A DNA stretch of 64,000 nt from contig NZ_JAGTUT010000001.1 in assembly GCF_025685605.1 (NCBI RefSeq), forward strand, positions 3,844,001 to 3,908,000, read 5' to 3'. This DNA is from Granulicella arctica. GTDB taxonomy: Bacteria; Acidobacteriota; Terriglobia; Terriglobales; Acidobacteriaceae. Positions 8,669-16,411 of this stretch are shown here, piece after piece. Made by a program: the position numbers and the translations under genes. Each line of letters opens with the position of its first letter. The stretch's first letter is position 1. The notes under the pieces were generated by a model. The model did not search any database and was not told the origin of the DNA. It was given only the letters and a program-made list of their open reading frames with translations.

Positions 8669-9247
8669 ATGGCTAAGATGCGTTGGCTTGCAGTTGTTGT
8701 CGTTGCGGGAGTGCTGGGTGGGTCTGCGGGGTCATCGCGGGCCGCTGCTCTGGATACGGCTAGAGATGCTCCAAGAGGGCTGTGTGCGAGTACACCGGCG
8801 GCCGCGTTGGTGGATGCGCGACGGTCCAATGAAGCCTCTGCGACCGGTCTTGCGGAGATGCATGGCTATCGGGTGGAGGCCGTGCGATGGGACCCGCTGC
8901 TGCGGCGAGGCTGGGCGGTGATACGAAGCTGTGATCATCTGGACAGGCCGGCGATCACGATTCCTACGGACCTGCCGGTGGTGCATGCGGAGGCTGGTCT
9001 CTTTACTGCGGGAGTGAGGGCTTCTGCGGCGTTGCCGATTGTGCGAGCCGGGGACTTGGTGAGGCTTTGGAAGAGTGAACGCTTTGCGCATATCGAGATG
9101 ATGGGGACCTCCGAGGAGAACGGAGCTATTGGAGCGCGGGTGAGAATTCGGCTGGCTACACCGCGTGATCTGGAGGGGCAGACGAGCGCGCCGCAGTATC
9201 TCGCGGGCGTGGTGCGCGGGCCGGCGGATGTGGAGATGGAGCCATGA
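8669..9247 (+). CDS. flgA: Flagellar P-ring chaperone FlgA (divergent)
   Basis: Periplasmic helper for assembly of the FlgI P ring. The 192-residue protein has a signal peptide (hydrophobic run to about residue 26) and a C-terminal segment VRAGDLVRLWKSERFAHIEMMGTS...GARVRIR that matches the SAF/FlgA-C part of the family. The N-terminal half is poorly conserved. Position between flgG and flgH-flgI is the main support. ATG 8669 is preferred over the GTG at 8666 because GGAG lies 5 nt upstream. Its stop overlaps the flgH start by ATGA, so the two are translationally coupled. Confidence 0.82.
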   Translation: MAKMRWLAVVVVAGVLGGSAGSSRAAALDTARDAPRGLCASTPAAALVDARRSNEASATGLAEMHGYRVEAVRWDPLLRRGWAVIRSCDHLDRPAITIPTDLPVVHAEAGLFTAGVRASAALPIVRAGDLVRLWKSERFAHIEMMGTSEENGAIGARVRIRLATPRDLEGQTSAPQYLAGVVRGPADVEMEP

Positions 9248-10080
9248 AGAGGCCGCATGAACTGGAGGAGTCTGACCTGAAGGTCTTCTGGCCGTTTGTC
9301 ATTGCGTCCGTGACGCTGCTGGCAGTGTTGCTGATTGGAAGCTTTGCGCGAGCACAGTCCGGGCCAGTGGCACCCCAGGCGGGTGCGCCTGCCGTGCAGC
9401 CTTCGATGACGCCTGTCGTGAAGACGACGATGGCTCAGAAGATGATGCTGGCACCGAGGCCAAGTGTAGCTTCGAACTCGCTGACGGCGTACCTTGCGAG
9501 GGTGCGGATGGAGAGTTCGAATGCGCTGCCTTCGGCTGGAGCAATCTGGACGGATAGTGGGCGGCTGACCCGGATGAATACAGATGTGCGGGCGATGCGT
9601 CCGAACGATCTGATCTCGGTGGTGGTGTCGGAGAATCTTGCGGCGTCGACGGATGGGACGGTGAAGAACTCGCGTGCGTCGAATGCGAAATCGCAGATCA
9701 CGAGCCTGTTTGGACTCCTGAAGGCAAGTAATGCGCTGCAGAATCTTGTAGGCCAGACCTCGACCCAGGCACTGAATGCGCAGGGTGCGAGTGCGACGAA
9801 TTCCAGCCTGACGACGGTGTTTGGAGGCCAGGTGGTCGACGTGCTGGCGAACGGGACATTGGTGATCGAAGCGCAGCGGCAGGTGGAGTTCTCGCAGCAG
9901 ACGCAGACGATTGTGCTGCATGGGTTGGTGCGTCCAGAGGATATATCGCAGCAGAACCAGGTGTTGTCGACGGCTATCTCGAGCCTTGAGCTCGAGGTGC
10001 GCGGCAAGGGTATTGTGAATGACGCAACCTATCGGCAGAATGCGCTGGTACGGCTGCTGGAACGAATTTTGATCTTCTAA
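9244..10080 (+). CDS. flgH: Flagellar L-ring protein FlgH, without a lipobox
   Basis: Outer-membrane bushing for the rod. The conserved middle (IWTDSGRLTRMNTDVRAMRPNDLISVVVSE), GQVVDVLANGTLVIEAQRQV, LHGLVRPEDI and the C-terminal region of the family are present in 278 residues. FlgH is usually a lipoprotein. Here the hydrophobic segment (about residues 15-37) ends SFARAQSG and the whole protein contains no cysteine, so it cannot be acylated at a lipobox. A 17-residue charged N-terminal extension precedes the hydrophobic run. It sits between flgA and flgI, in the usual order. Confidence 0.93.
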   Translation: MKRPHELEESDLKVFWPFVIASVTLLAVLLIGSFARAQSGPVAPQAGAPAVQPSMTPVVKTTMAQKMMLAPRPSVASNSLTAYLARVRMESSNALPSAGAIWTDSGRLTRMNTDVRAMRPNDLISVVVSENLAASTDGTVKNSRASNAKSQITSLFGLLKASNALQNLVGQTSTQALNAQGASATNSSLTTVFGGQVVDVLANGTLVIEAQRQVEFSQQTQTIVLHGLVRPEDISQQNQVLSTAISSLELEVRGKGIVNDATYRQNALVRLLERILIF

Positions 10081-10103
10081 CTTCGATCTTCCAGGGACAG
10101 GCA

Positions 10104-11300
10104 ATGAGACAGGATGCGATAGCACGGTGGTTGGAGGCAATGGTCCCGGAAGAACGGAGCCTGCGCGCGAAGGTGACGCTGCGGTTGATCCTGCTGGCAG
10201 GCGCGCTGGGAATGATCTGCATGCTTCCTGATGCGGCGTTTGCTGAAAACACACCGACCAGCCAGGCGCATCAGGCACGCATCAAGGACATCGCGTCGAT
10301 CGAGGGGATTCGCGATAACCAGTTGGTCGGTTACGGGATTGTGGTGGGGCTGAACGGGACGGGGGACAGCCAGCAGACGAGCTTCCCGATCCAGACGTTG
10401 GCGGCGACGCTGCTGCGTATGGGGGTGAGTGTGCCGGCTTCGTCGATACGGGTGCAGAATCTCGCGGCGGTTTTCATCTCGGCGACGCTGCCACCGTTTG
10501 CGCGACCAGGAACGAAGCTGGATATTACAGCGTCTTCTGCTGGCGATGCGCGAAGCCTCGAGGGCGGGCTGCTGCTGATGACACCGCTCTACGGGCCGGA
10601 TGGAAAGATCTACGCGCAGGCTCAGGGGCCGCTGGTGCTGGGCGGCTATTCGGTGAGCGCGAACGGGAATGTGAAGCAGGTGAACCATCCGACGACGGGA
10701 CGGGTTCCGGGGGGCGCGATGGTGGAGCGTGGGGTGCCGCTCGATCTGACGGGGCGCAGCGACTTCTCGCTGCTGTTGAACGATGCGGATTTTCGCAGCG
10801 CGGAGGCGATGGCACAGGCGGTCAACAAGGAGCTTGGACGCAATGCGGCACATGCTGTGGATAGCCGCAGGATTACGCTGGCGGTGAAGGGCAACGAGGA
10901 GATACCGGCGCTGCTGGGGAGGGTGGAGGCGATCGAGGTGCCGTTCTATCCGCGCGCGAAGGTGGTGGTGAACGAGCGGACGGGAACGGTGGTGATCGGT
11001 GGGACGGTCGTGCTGCAGGCCGTGTCGATCCTGCATGGTGGGCTGACGGTGAATATCGTGAGCGACTTCGAGGTGTCGCAGCCGAGCGCGTTTGGGAGCG
11101 GGACGACGCAGGTGGTGCAGCAGACAAAGATCGAGGCGAAGGATAAGCCGGTCAACCGGATCGAACTGAAGCAGGGAGCTACTGTGGATGACCTGGTGAG
11201 GAGTTTGCAGCAGATTGGGGCAACGGCACGCGACGTGATCTCGATCCTGCAGGCGATGAAGTCAGCAGGCGCTCTGGAAGCGGAGATTGAGGTGCTATGA
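10104..11300 (+). CDS. flgI: Flagellar P-ring protein FlgI
   Basis: Periplasmic ring around the rod in the peptidoglycan layer. The mature start RIKDIASIEGIRDNQLVGYGIVVGLNGTGD is the most conserved part of the family, followed by LAAVFISATLPPFARPGTKLDITASSAGDA and the C-terminal QQIGATARDVISILQAMKSAGALEAEIEVL. The signal peptide is preceded by an unusually long N-terminus (about 25 charged residues); an ATG at residue 13 is an alternative start. The stop overlaps the start of the rod-binding gene by ATGA. Confidence 0.96.
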   Translation: MRQDAIARWLEAMVPEERSLRAKVTLRLILLAGALGMICMLPDAAFAENTPTSQAHQARIKDIASIEGIRDNQLVGYGIVVGLNGTGDSQQTSFPIQTLAATLLRMGVSVPASSIRVQNLAAVFISATLPPFARPGTKLDITASSAGDARSLEGGLLLMTPLYGPDGKIYAQAQGPLVLGGYSVSANGNVKQVNHPTTGRVPGGAMVERGVPLDLTGRSDFSLLLNDADFRSAEAMAQAVNKELGRNAAHAVDSRRITLAVKGNEEIPALLGRVEAIEVPFYPRAKVVVNERTGTVVIGGTVVLQAVSILHGGLTVNIVSDFEVSQPSAFGSGTTQVVQQTKIEAKDKPVNRIELKQGATVDDLVRSLQQIGATARDVISILQAMKSAGALEAEIEVL

Positions 11301-11614
11301 GGATTGAAACTGGGAGTGCGCCCACGCTGCAGCCAGACAAGGATGCGGCGCAGCATACGAAGCTGGTTGATGCGGCACAGCAGTTTGAGGGAATGCTGCT
11401 CCAGGAGATGTTGAAGGGGATGCAGGGGAGCAAGGATGGTGAGGACGGGGATGACTCCGGCGGAGGAAGTAACGACACGCTGCGTAGCTTCGGAACCGAG
11501 GCAGTGGCGCGGGCGATCGCGAAGGGAGGAGGGGTAGGGATTGCACGACAGGTCGTAGAAAAGGTGACTCTCGAGCATGGCTCTGGTTCCCAAAAGGTAG
11601 CGAATTCAAACTAA
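11297..11614 (+). CDS. flgJ: FlgJ-like rod-binding protein (single domain)
   Basis: 105 residues corresponding to the N-terminal rod-binding domain of FlgJ, the cap that helps rod assembly: KLVDAAQQFEGMLLQEMLKGMQ, then a Gly/Ser/Asp linker, then RSFGTEAVARAIAKGGGVGIARQVVEKV. The peptidoglycan-hydrolase domain of enterobacterial FlgJ is absent, as in many other phyla, so a separate muramidase must open the wall. The start overlaps the flgI stop. Its own stop codon overlaps the -35 element of the next promoter. Confidence 0.88.
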   Translation: MRIETGSAPTLQPDKDAAQHTKLVDAAQQFEGMLLQEMLKGMQGSKDGEDGDDSGGGSNDTLRSFGTEAVARAIAKGGGVGIARQVVEKVTLEHGSGSQKVANSN

Positions 11615-11638
11615 AGTTTTGGGCGTGGACGCCGATTG
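11612..11638 (+). promoter_or_regulatory. Sigma-28 (FliA) promoter for flgM-flgN-flgK-flgL
   Basis: TAAAGTTT at 11612-11619, exactly 11 nt, then GCCGATTG at 11631-11638. The published consensus is TAAAGTTT-N11-GCCGATAA, so 14 of 16 fixed positions and the spacing match. It starts inside the stop codon of flgJ and lies 23 nt before flgM. Confidence 0.85.
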
Positions 11639-11661
11639 ATTCAAGTAGGACGGATAAACCT

Positions 11662-11970
11662 ATGAGCATTCATTCAATCAGCAACTCCTTAGTGTCACCC
11701 CTCGATCAGCTGAGCCCTAAATCTACTGTGCATGCGGTCTCCGCCGGCGCCCCAGAAACCAGTCCCAACGATGCGGTTAGCGGCAAGGCGAACCGGGTTA
11801 CCGATCAGGCAAGTCTCAGTTCTGCCAGCACGCTGCTTGCACAGGCTCTGCAGACGCCCGATGTTCGTACGGAGAAGGTGGCGAGTCTGCAGGCATCGAT
11901 TGCTGCTGGAACGTACCATGTCGATTCCTCAGATGTCGCAGACAGTTTGATTTCGTCGCTGTTGAGCTAG
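11662..11970 (+). CDS. flgM: Anti-sigma-28 factor FlgM
   Basis: Small regulator that holds sigma-28 until the hook is finished and is then exported. The 102 residues match the family in length and layout: a disordered Ser/Ala-rich N-terminal half (to about residue 45), then helices ending VRTEKVASLQASIAAGTYHVDSSDVADSLI, the conserved sigma-binding C-terminus. It lies directly downstream of a near-consensus sigma-28 promoter, so FlgM would be made under control of its own target. The stop overlaps the following gene's first codons. Confidence 0.9.
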   Translation: MSIHSISNSLVSPLDQLSPKSTVHAVSAGAPETSPNDAVSGKANRVTDQASLSSASTLLAQALQTPDVRTEKVASLQASIAAGTYHVDSSDVADSLISSLLS

Positions 11971-11972
11971 TG

Positions 11973-12242
11973 ATGACGACTCGGCAGGACGGGGCTCAAG
12001 CGCTTTCGGACGAGTTGGACCAGGCGTTGACGGCACTGACAAGCTTCGACGTGCAACGACTTGAAGAAGTAGAAGACAGGATTCGGGCGGTTACTGCGGA
12101 GCACCTTGCGCATCGCTACGATCTGCTGCCTGAGTTGACCGAGAAGCAGGCAAGGCTCGGAGAGCTGTTGGATGTTACGGCGGCAAATCTGAAGGTGCTG
12201 GTGTCGGTACTGAATCTTGAAGGACGAATGGAGACACGATAG
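11973..12242 (+). CDS. flgN: FlgN-like flagellar chaperone (probable)
   Basis: An 89-residue, largely helical protein with heptad-like spacing of Leu and charged residues (ELDQALTALTSFDVQRLEEVEDRIRAV...LTEKQARLGELLDVTAANLKVL). There is no diagnostic motif. Length, helical character and location between flgM and flgK match FlgN, which escorts the hook-filament junction proteins to the export gate. ATG 11973 is preferred to the overlapping GTG at 11970. flgK begins 2 nt after its stop, indicating coupling. Confidence 0.7.
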   Translation: MTTRQDGAQALSDELDQALTALTSFDVQRLEEVEDRIRAVTAEHLAHRYDLLPELTEKQARLGELLDVTAANLKVLVSVLNLEGRMETR

Positions 12243-12244
12243 CG

Positions 12245-13651
12245 ATGGGTACCCTTACCTCCTTGATGAGCCTCGCGAGCAATGCGCTGCAGGCGGAGCA
12301 ATCGGCGTTGAACGTGACGTCGAACAATGTGGCGAATCAGAATACGGTGGGTTATACCCGTGAGGTCGTGAACTTCCAGTCGCAAGACACGATCACCATC
12401 AATGGTGCGAGTTATGGGGATGGCGTCTCAATAGGCACAGGGGCAACCTCGGTCCGGGATCGAATTTTGGAACAAAGGGTGCAGCAGCAGACCCAGGTTG
12501 AGGCGCAGAGCAGTGCGGTAGCTTCGGCGCTGACTGCGGTGCAGAGCGTCTTTCAGTTGACGGCGACGGCCAGCTCCGCGGCGGCGACCACGCTTGGTTC
12601 AGCAATCGATTCGTTTTATAACTCGTTCACGGCGCTTTCAGCCAATCCGTCTGATCCGGCGACGCGGCAAAGCGTGCTGAGCGCAGCTTCCGCGCTTTCG
12701 AATGCATTCAACGCGGCATCGACACAGCTTTCGAGCACCTCGAACTCGCTCAATGCCGAGGTGACCGCGACGGTAGGTCAGGTCAACTCGCTGACTACAA
12801 ATATTGCGAGTCTGAACCAGCAGATCTCGCTGCTTGGATCGTCCAGCGACGCTGGCGTTCTGGAAGATCAACGGCAATCTTCCATTGCACAGCTCTCCGG
12901 CCTGATTGGCCTGGACCAGATTACGACGGAGCAGAACGGGATCACGCTGACGACGAGCAGCGGTGAGGTCCTGGTGAGCGGCAACCAGTCTTACGCGCTG
13001 CAGACGAGTCAGGTTGCGGGCCAGACGCAGGTTGCAGCCGGACCGAGCGCCGTGGATGTAACGGCATCGATCACGGGTGGAAGTCTTGGTGGAGTACTGC
13101 AGGCGCGAAGCCAGCTTTCGACTTTTTCAAGCAGCCTTGATGCGCTGGCGTATGCGGTAGGTACGCAGGTGAATACGCAGAATGCAGCGGGACTCGATGG
13201 CAGCGGAAACGCTGGCGGCGCGATCTTTACACTGTCAGCAACTTCGGCAGGAGCGGCTGGATCGATCTCGTTGGCGACGTCAAATCCAAATGGCATTGCA
13301 GCGGCGGCGGTTGGCCAGGGTGCTACAGGGAACGGAAATGCGGTTGCGCTTGCCGCGTTGGCTACTGGCACTTCAGTGAGTGGACAGACTCCGTCTGCTT
13401 CCTTTGCTTCATTTTTGGCGCAGATCGGTACGGCCGTCTCTGCAGCGACTTCGGATAATGCGGTGCAGCAGGCTTCATTGACGCAATTGACCTCGCTGCG
13501 CGATTCGGTATCGAGCGTATCGCTTAATCAGGAGGCGTCAAACCTGACGCAATATCAACGATCGTATGAGGCTGCGGCGAAGGTCTTCTCGATCGTGGAC
13601 GAGCTGCTGGCTGATGCGTTGAACCTTGGTGTTTCTACTGCTGTCAGCTAG
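12245..13651 (+). CDS. flgK: Flagellar hook-associated protein 1 FlgK
   Basis: First hook-filament junction protein. The N-terminus SNALQAEQSALNVTSNNVANQNTVGYTREVV and the C-terminus SLNQEASNLTQYQRSYEAAAKVFSIVDELLADALNLG are the two halves of the conserved D0 coiled coil. The 468-residue length is short for the family (often 450-650), with a Ser/Thr/Ala/Gly-rich middle lacking long inserted domains. It has no signal peptide, as expected for type III export. A ribosome-binding site (GGAGA) lies about 12 nt upstream in the preceding gene. Confidence 0.94.
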   Translation: MGTLTSLMSLASNALQAEQSALNVTSNNVANQNTVGYTREVVNFQSQDTITINGASYGDGVSIGTGATSVRDRILEQRVQQQTQVEAQSSAVASALTAVQSVFQLTATASSAAATTLGSAIDSFYNSFTALSANPSDPATRQSVLSAASALSNAFNAASTQLSSTSNSLNAEVTATVGQVNSLTTNIASLNQQISLLGSSSDAGVLEDQRQSSIAQLSGLIGLDQITTEQNGITLTTSSGEVLVSGNQSYALQTSQVAGQTQVAAGPSAVDVTASITGGSLGGVLQARSQLSTFSSSLDALAYAVGTQVNTQNAAGLDGSGNAGGAIFTLSATSAGAAGSISLATSNPNGIAAAAVGQGATGNGNAVALAALATGTSVSGQTPSASFASFLAQIGTAVSAATSDNAVQQASLTQLTSLRDSVSSVSLNQEASNLTQYQRSYEAAAKVFSIVDELLADALNLGVSTAVS

Positions 13652-13711
13652 AACGTAATCGGGCCAGGTAGTTGATGTGAGCCATTGATGTTGTTCTATG
13701 AGGAGTGAGCC

Positions 13712-14599
13712 TTGCGCGTTGATCCAAATTATCTTACGAAGCTTTCGAGTCAGCTCGATCAGTCCACGAATGTAGAGGCGCAGCTGACTGCCGAGCTTTC
13801 GAGCGGCCTGCGCGTCACGTCGCTATCGACTGATCCTGTTGCGGTGGCGCAGAGTACGATCCTGAACTCTGCGATCAGCCAGCAGGACACGTATGTGCAG
13901 GTGGCGTCGGGTGAGAGCAGCCGCCTACAGGCGACGGATAGCGCGCTAGGCGAGGTGGTGACGCAGTTGACCTCGGCCGTCACGCTGGCGACTGCAGGCG
14001 CGAACAGTATTCAGAATGCCTCGGGTCAGACGGCAACCTTGGCACAATTGACCGGGATTCGCGATTCGATTCTTTCACTCGCGAATACAAGCTACTCGGG
14101 GACTTACCTTTTTGCGGGAAGCCAAGGAACTACGAAGCCGTTTTCAATTGACACGAGCACGGTTCCTGCGACGACGACCTATGCTGGCGATGCAGTGGCA
14201 CAGTCGGTGGTGACGCCGACAGGACAATCGATCCAGGTGAATCTGCCGGGGTCGGCCGTGTTTACCTCGGTCCTGAATACGTTGAACCAGTTGATCGGCG
14301 ATTTCTCTGGTTCCAATGTAAGTACTGCGGTAGCTGCTGACAGTGCTTCCGTGACGGCGGCGCTGGGTTTGGTGACCGACCAGCGATCGGTGATCGACAA
14401 CTCGCTGAGCAGGCTGCAGGCGACGAGTACCTATATTCAGACGCAGACCGCTACGGCGACTATCGCACAGAGCAGCCTGGTGTCAGCGAATCCGGCAGAT
14501 ATTGCGACGCAACTCAGTGCGAGTGAGACCCAGAATCAGGCGCTGATGAGCGTGATCAGCTCGCTCGGCAAGACCGACCTGTTCGACTACACCCACTAG
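13712..14599 (+). CDS. flgL: Flagellar hook-associated protein 3 FlgL
   Basis: Second hook-filament junction protein, related to flagellin. The N-terminus MRVDPNYLTKLSSQLDQSTNVEAQLTAELSSGLRV and the YSGTYLFAGSQGTTKPF segment are typical FlgL features. The C-terminal half ends in a long helix with LSASETQNQALMSVISSLGKTDLFDY. The TTG start is supported by GAGGAGTGAG upstream. 60 nt separate it from flgK, and nothing suggests a break in the unit. Flagellin, hook, motor and export genes are not in the window. Confidence 0.93.
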   Translation: MRVDPNYLTKLSSQLDQSTNVEAQLTAELSSGLRVTSLSTDPVAVAQSTILNSAISQQDTYVQVASGESSRLQATDSALGEVVTQLTSAVTLATAGANSIQNASGQTATLAQLTGIRDSILSLANTSYSGTYLFAGSQGTTKPFSIDTSTVPATTTYAGDAVAQSVVTPTGQSIQVNLPGSAVFTSVLNTLNQLIGDFSGSNVSTAVAADSASVTAALGLVTDQRSVIDNSLSRLQATSTYIQTQTATATIAQSSLVSANPADIATQLSASETQNQALMSVISSLGKTDLFDYTH

Positions 14600-14654
14600 G
14601 CCCCTGCTTCGCATGATTGTCCGTTTGGCTATACTTGGGCCAGGCGGGTGATTC

Positions 14655-14882
14655 ATGTTTGAGGCACTACGATTTCTGTGGAATGCGACACGCGGCTATC
14701 GGCTGCGCCCCTGGCAGAGCCCTTATCTGCGCTGGCGATTCGAGACGTACACGGGTAAAAAGGCGCAAGAGGTTGGCCTGCGCGATTTCTGGCACCTGAT
14801 GGTGACGGAGCGGCGGCAATTGCTGCGGTTTCTCGGCTGGGTGGGCGAGATGAAGAACTATGCTGTCGCATCCGAACGGTAG
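14655..14882 (+). CDS. Small conserved acidobacterial protein of unknown function
   Basis: 75 residues, basic and aromatic-rich: MFEALRFLWNATRGYRLRPWQSPYLRWRFETY. I know very similar short proteins from related genomes only as uncharacterised. No membrane segment or metal motif is visible. A GGCGGGTG ribosome-binding site precedes the ATG by 7 nt. It lies just after flgL and could be co-transcribed, but the pattern does not show a flagellar role. Confidence 0.7.
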   Translation: MFEALRFLWNATRGYRLRPWQSPYLRWRFETYTGKKAQEVGLRDFWHLMVTERRQLLRFLGWVGEMKNYAVASER

Positions 14883-14995
14883 AAGCCTGCCAATTCGATG
14901 GGACAGGAAGCATGACAAGGTCTGTTCATATTCGAACCGTACTATAGAAGAGTTGTGCCGCAATGCGATCCGGCGGCACACCAAGGAGAATGTGA

Positions 14996-15685
14996 ATGGG
15001 TAGTTTTACTACGTTGAAGGCGGCCGACGGCCATGAGTTCCAAGCCTACGTTGCGATGCCGGAGGGTGCGGCGATCGGTGGCCTGGTGGTGGTGCAGGAG
15101 ATCTTTGGAGTGAATCAGTCGATTCGCGACGTTGCTGATGCGTATGCGAAGGATGGCTTTGTCGCTGTGGCTCCGGCAATCTTCGACCGCTATGAGAGGA
15201 ATGTTGAGCTTGGCTATGGCGACGGGGATATGCAGAAGGCCTTTGGCTTGTACGCCAAGCTGAACATGGATACGGTGCTGCTGGATGTTGCGGCGGCGTT
15301 TGATGAAGCGAAGGCGAAGTCTGGCAAGGATGTTGGGGTCACGGGCTACTGCTATGGCGGGTTGACGAGCTGGATGTCGGCTACCCAAGGCGAGACGGTG
15401 AAGATTAAGCCAGCCTGTGCGGTTGGGTTCTATCCCGGCGGCGTTGGAAGCGTGGCAACCCAGGAGCCGAGCTGCCCGGTAATGCTGCACTTCGGCGGAG
15501 CGGACTCGCACATCGGATCAGATCAGATTGAGGCAGTGCGAACGGCGCATCCAGAGGTCGAGATCTTCGTCTACGACGGTGCGGAGCACGGCTTCGCGAA
15601 TCACATGCGCCCGAGCTACAAGCCGGACGCGGCTGCGCTGGCGCGGGATCGGACGCTGGCGTTCTTCAAGACGCATCTCGCCTAG
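14996..15685 (+). CDS. Dienelactone hydrolase family protein
   Basis: A cytoplasmic alpha/beta hydrolase of 229 residues. The nucleophile elbow GYCYGG (Cys as nucleophile in dienelactone hydrolases), the aspartate strand VMLHFGGADSHIGSDQIEAV and the HGFAN histidine complete a Cys-Asp-His triad. The opening QAYVAMPEGAAIGGLVVVQEIFGVNQSIRDVADAYA is the typical family N-terminus. Members open carboxymethylene lactones in chlorocatechol degradation, but many act on other esters, so the substrate is unknown. AAGGAGAA is a strong ribosome-binding site. The gene stands alone. Confidence 0.9.
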   Translation: MGSFTTLKAADGHEFQAYVAMPEGAAIGGLVVVQEIFGVNQSIRDVADAYAKDGFVAVAPAIFDRYERNVELGYGDGDMQKAFGLYAKLNMDTVLLDVAAAFDEAKAKSGKDVGVTGYCYGGLTSWMSATQGETVKIKPACAVGFYPGGVGSVATQEPSCPVMLHFGGADSHIGSDQIEAVRTAHPEVEIFVYDGAEHGFANHMRPSYKPDAAALARDRTLAFFKTHLA

Positions 15686-15715
15686 AGTTGGTAGTTTTCG
15701 AAGCAGATCCGCTCC

Positions 15716-15745
15716 CCAGCCCCGGCATTACATTGCCGGGGCTGG
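15716..15745 (+). terminator. Strong hairpin after the dienelactone hydrolase gene
   Basis: A perfect 12-bp stem (CCAGCCCCGGCA at 15716-15727 with its complement at 15734-15745) and a 6-nt loop. There is no following T-run, so termination may need a factor. It lies 31 nt after the hydrolase stop and 70 nt before rpsO. Confidence 0.6.
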
Positions 15746-15814
15746 GAAGCGGTGTTATCTTGGTAGAGACACTTATACGAGAGTGAACTAGAGATTTTAG
15801 GAGTACGAATAGCT

Positions 15815-16081
15815 GTGTTGGCATCCGCAAAGAAGACAGACATTATCGAGAAGTTCCGCACGCACGACTCTGATACCGGGAGCCCCGAGGTTCAGATCGC
15901 CATCCTCACCGAGCGGATTACTGAGTTGACGGAGCACTTTAAGACTCACAAGAAGGACCACGGATCGCGCCGCGGTCTGCTGATGCTCGTCAGCAAGCGC
16001 CGCCGCCTTCTTGATTACCTGAAGAAGATTGACAGCGACCGGTACCGCGACGTTATCGGCAAGCTTGGAATCCGTAAGTAG
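15815..16081 (+). CDS. rpsO: 30S ribosomal protein S15
   Basis: Primary 16S rRNA-binding protein of the small-subunit platform. 88 residues, one short of the usual 89. The family core is complete: [56 protein letters not shown] and [13 protein letters not shown]. The GTG at 15815 is chosen, with GGAG about 11 nt upstream; a TTG follows immediately. The order rpsO-pnp is conserved widely in bacteria. Confidence 0.97.
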   Translation: MLASAKKTDIIEKFRTHDSDTGSPEVQIAILTERITELTEHFKTHKKDHGSRRGLLMLVSKRRRLLDYLKKIDSDRYRDVIGKLGIRK

Positions 16082-16411
16082 GTCTAGTATTCCCCAAGCC
16101 CCCATCCTTATCACGGCAGCCTGCTTGACCCTCCGAATGTGGGTAGCAGTGCTGCCATTGATGATCGAAGGAAACCGCTCCGCAGCCCGAAATGAACGTT
16201 CGGAAGCTCCGATTGCCGATACCCGTCTACGTTCCAGATCAACATTCCGGCAAATTCGCTATGTGCAGCACTCGACCTCAGGAGATGGCTCTTCTGCTCG
16301 GGCTGCACTTTTTCGCGTTTGCACCCCAGCGGCATAGCGCCCGTGTTGCGCAGCCGCATGTCCAAGTTCCCTAATTGACTGAGAAAAAAGAGAAAGAGAA
16401 GAGGACGCACA
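16082..16411 (+). promoter_or_regulatory. pnp leader region with a long hairpin near its 5' end
   Basis: 330 nt without a convincing gene. At 16115-16156 a hairpin forms from GGCAGCCTGCT plus ACCC pairing with GGGT plus AGCAG and GCTGCC: 15 base pairs, one 2-nt and one 1-nt bulge, 9-nt loop, and no T-run. In E. coli a comparable RNase III-cut stem in the pnp leader mediates autoregulation by PNPase. The rest is a purine-rich run ending in GAGGA, the pnp ribosome-binding site. Confidence 0.6.

Noticed and set aside
8935..10278. Minus-strand frame of 447 codons across flgA-flgH
   Set aside because: Antisense shadow; plus-strand frames have family signatures and coupled starts.
10077..11036. 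Minus-strand frame of 319 codons opposite flgI
   Set aside because: Antisense shadow, rich in His and Arg, no family resemblance.
11973..12242. Alternative reading of the gene after flgM as a type III export component other than FlgN
   Set aside because: No sequence motif favours it; position and helical content fit FlgN best.
16192..16374. Plus-strand frame of 60 codons in the pnp leader
   Set aside because: No ribosome-binding site and no recognisable protein; the region is better explained as leader RNA.
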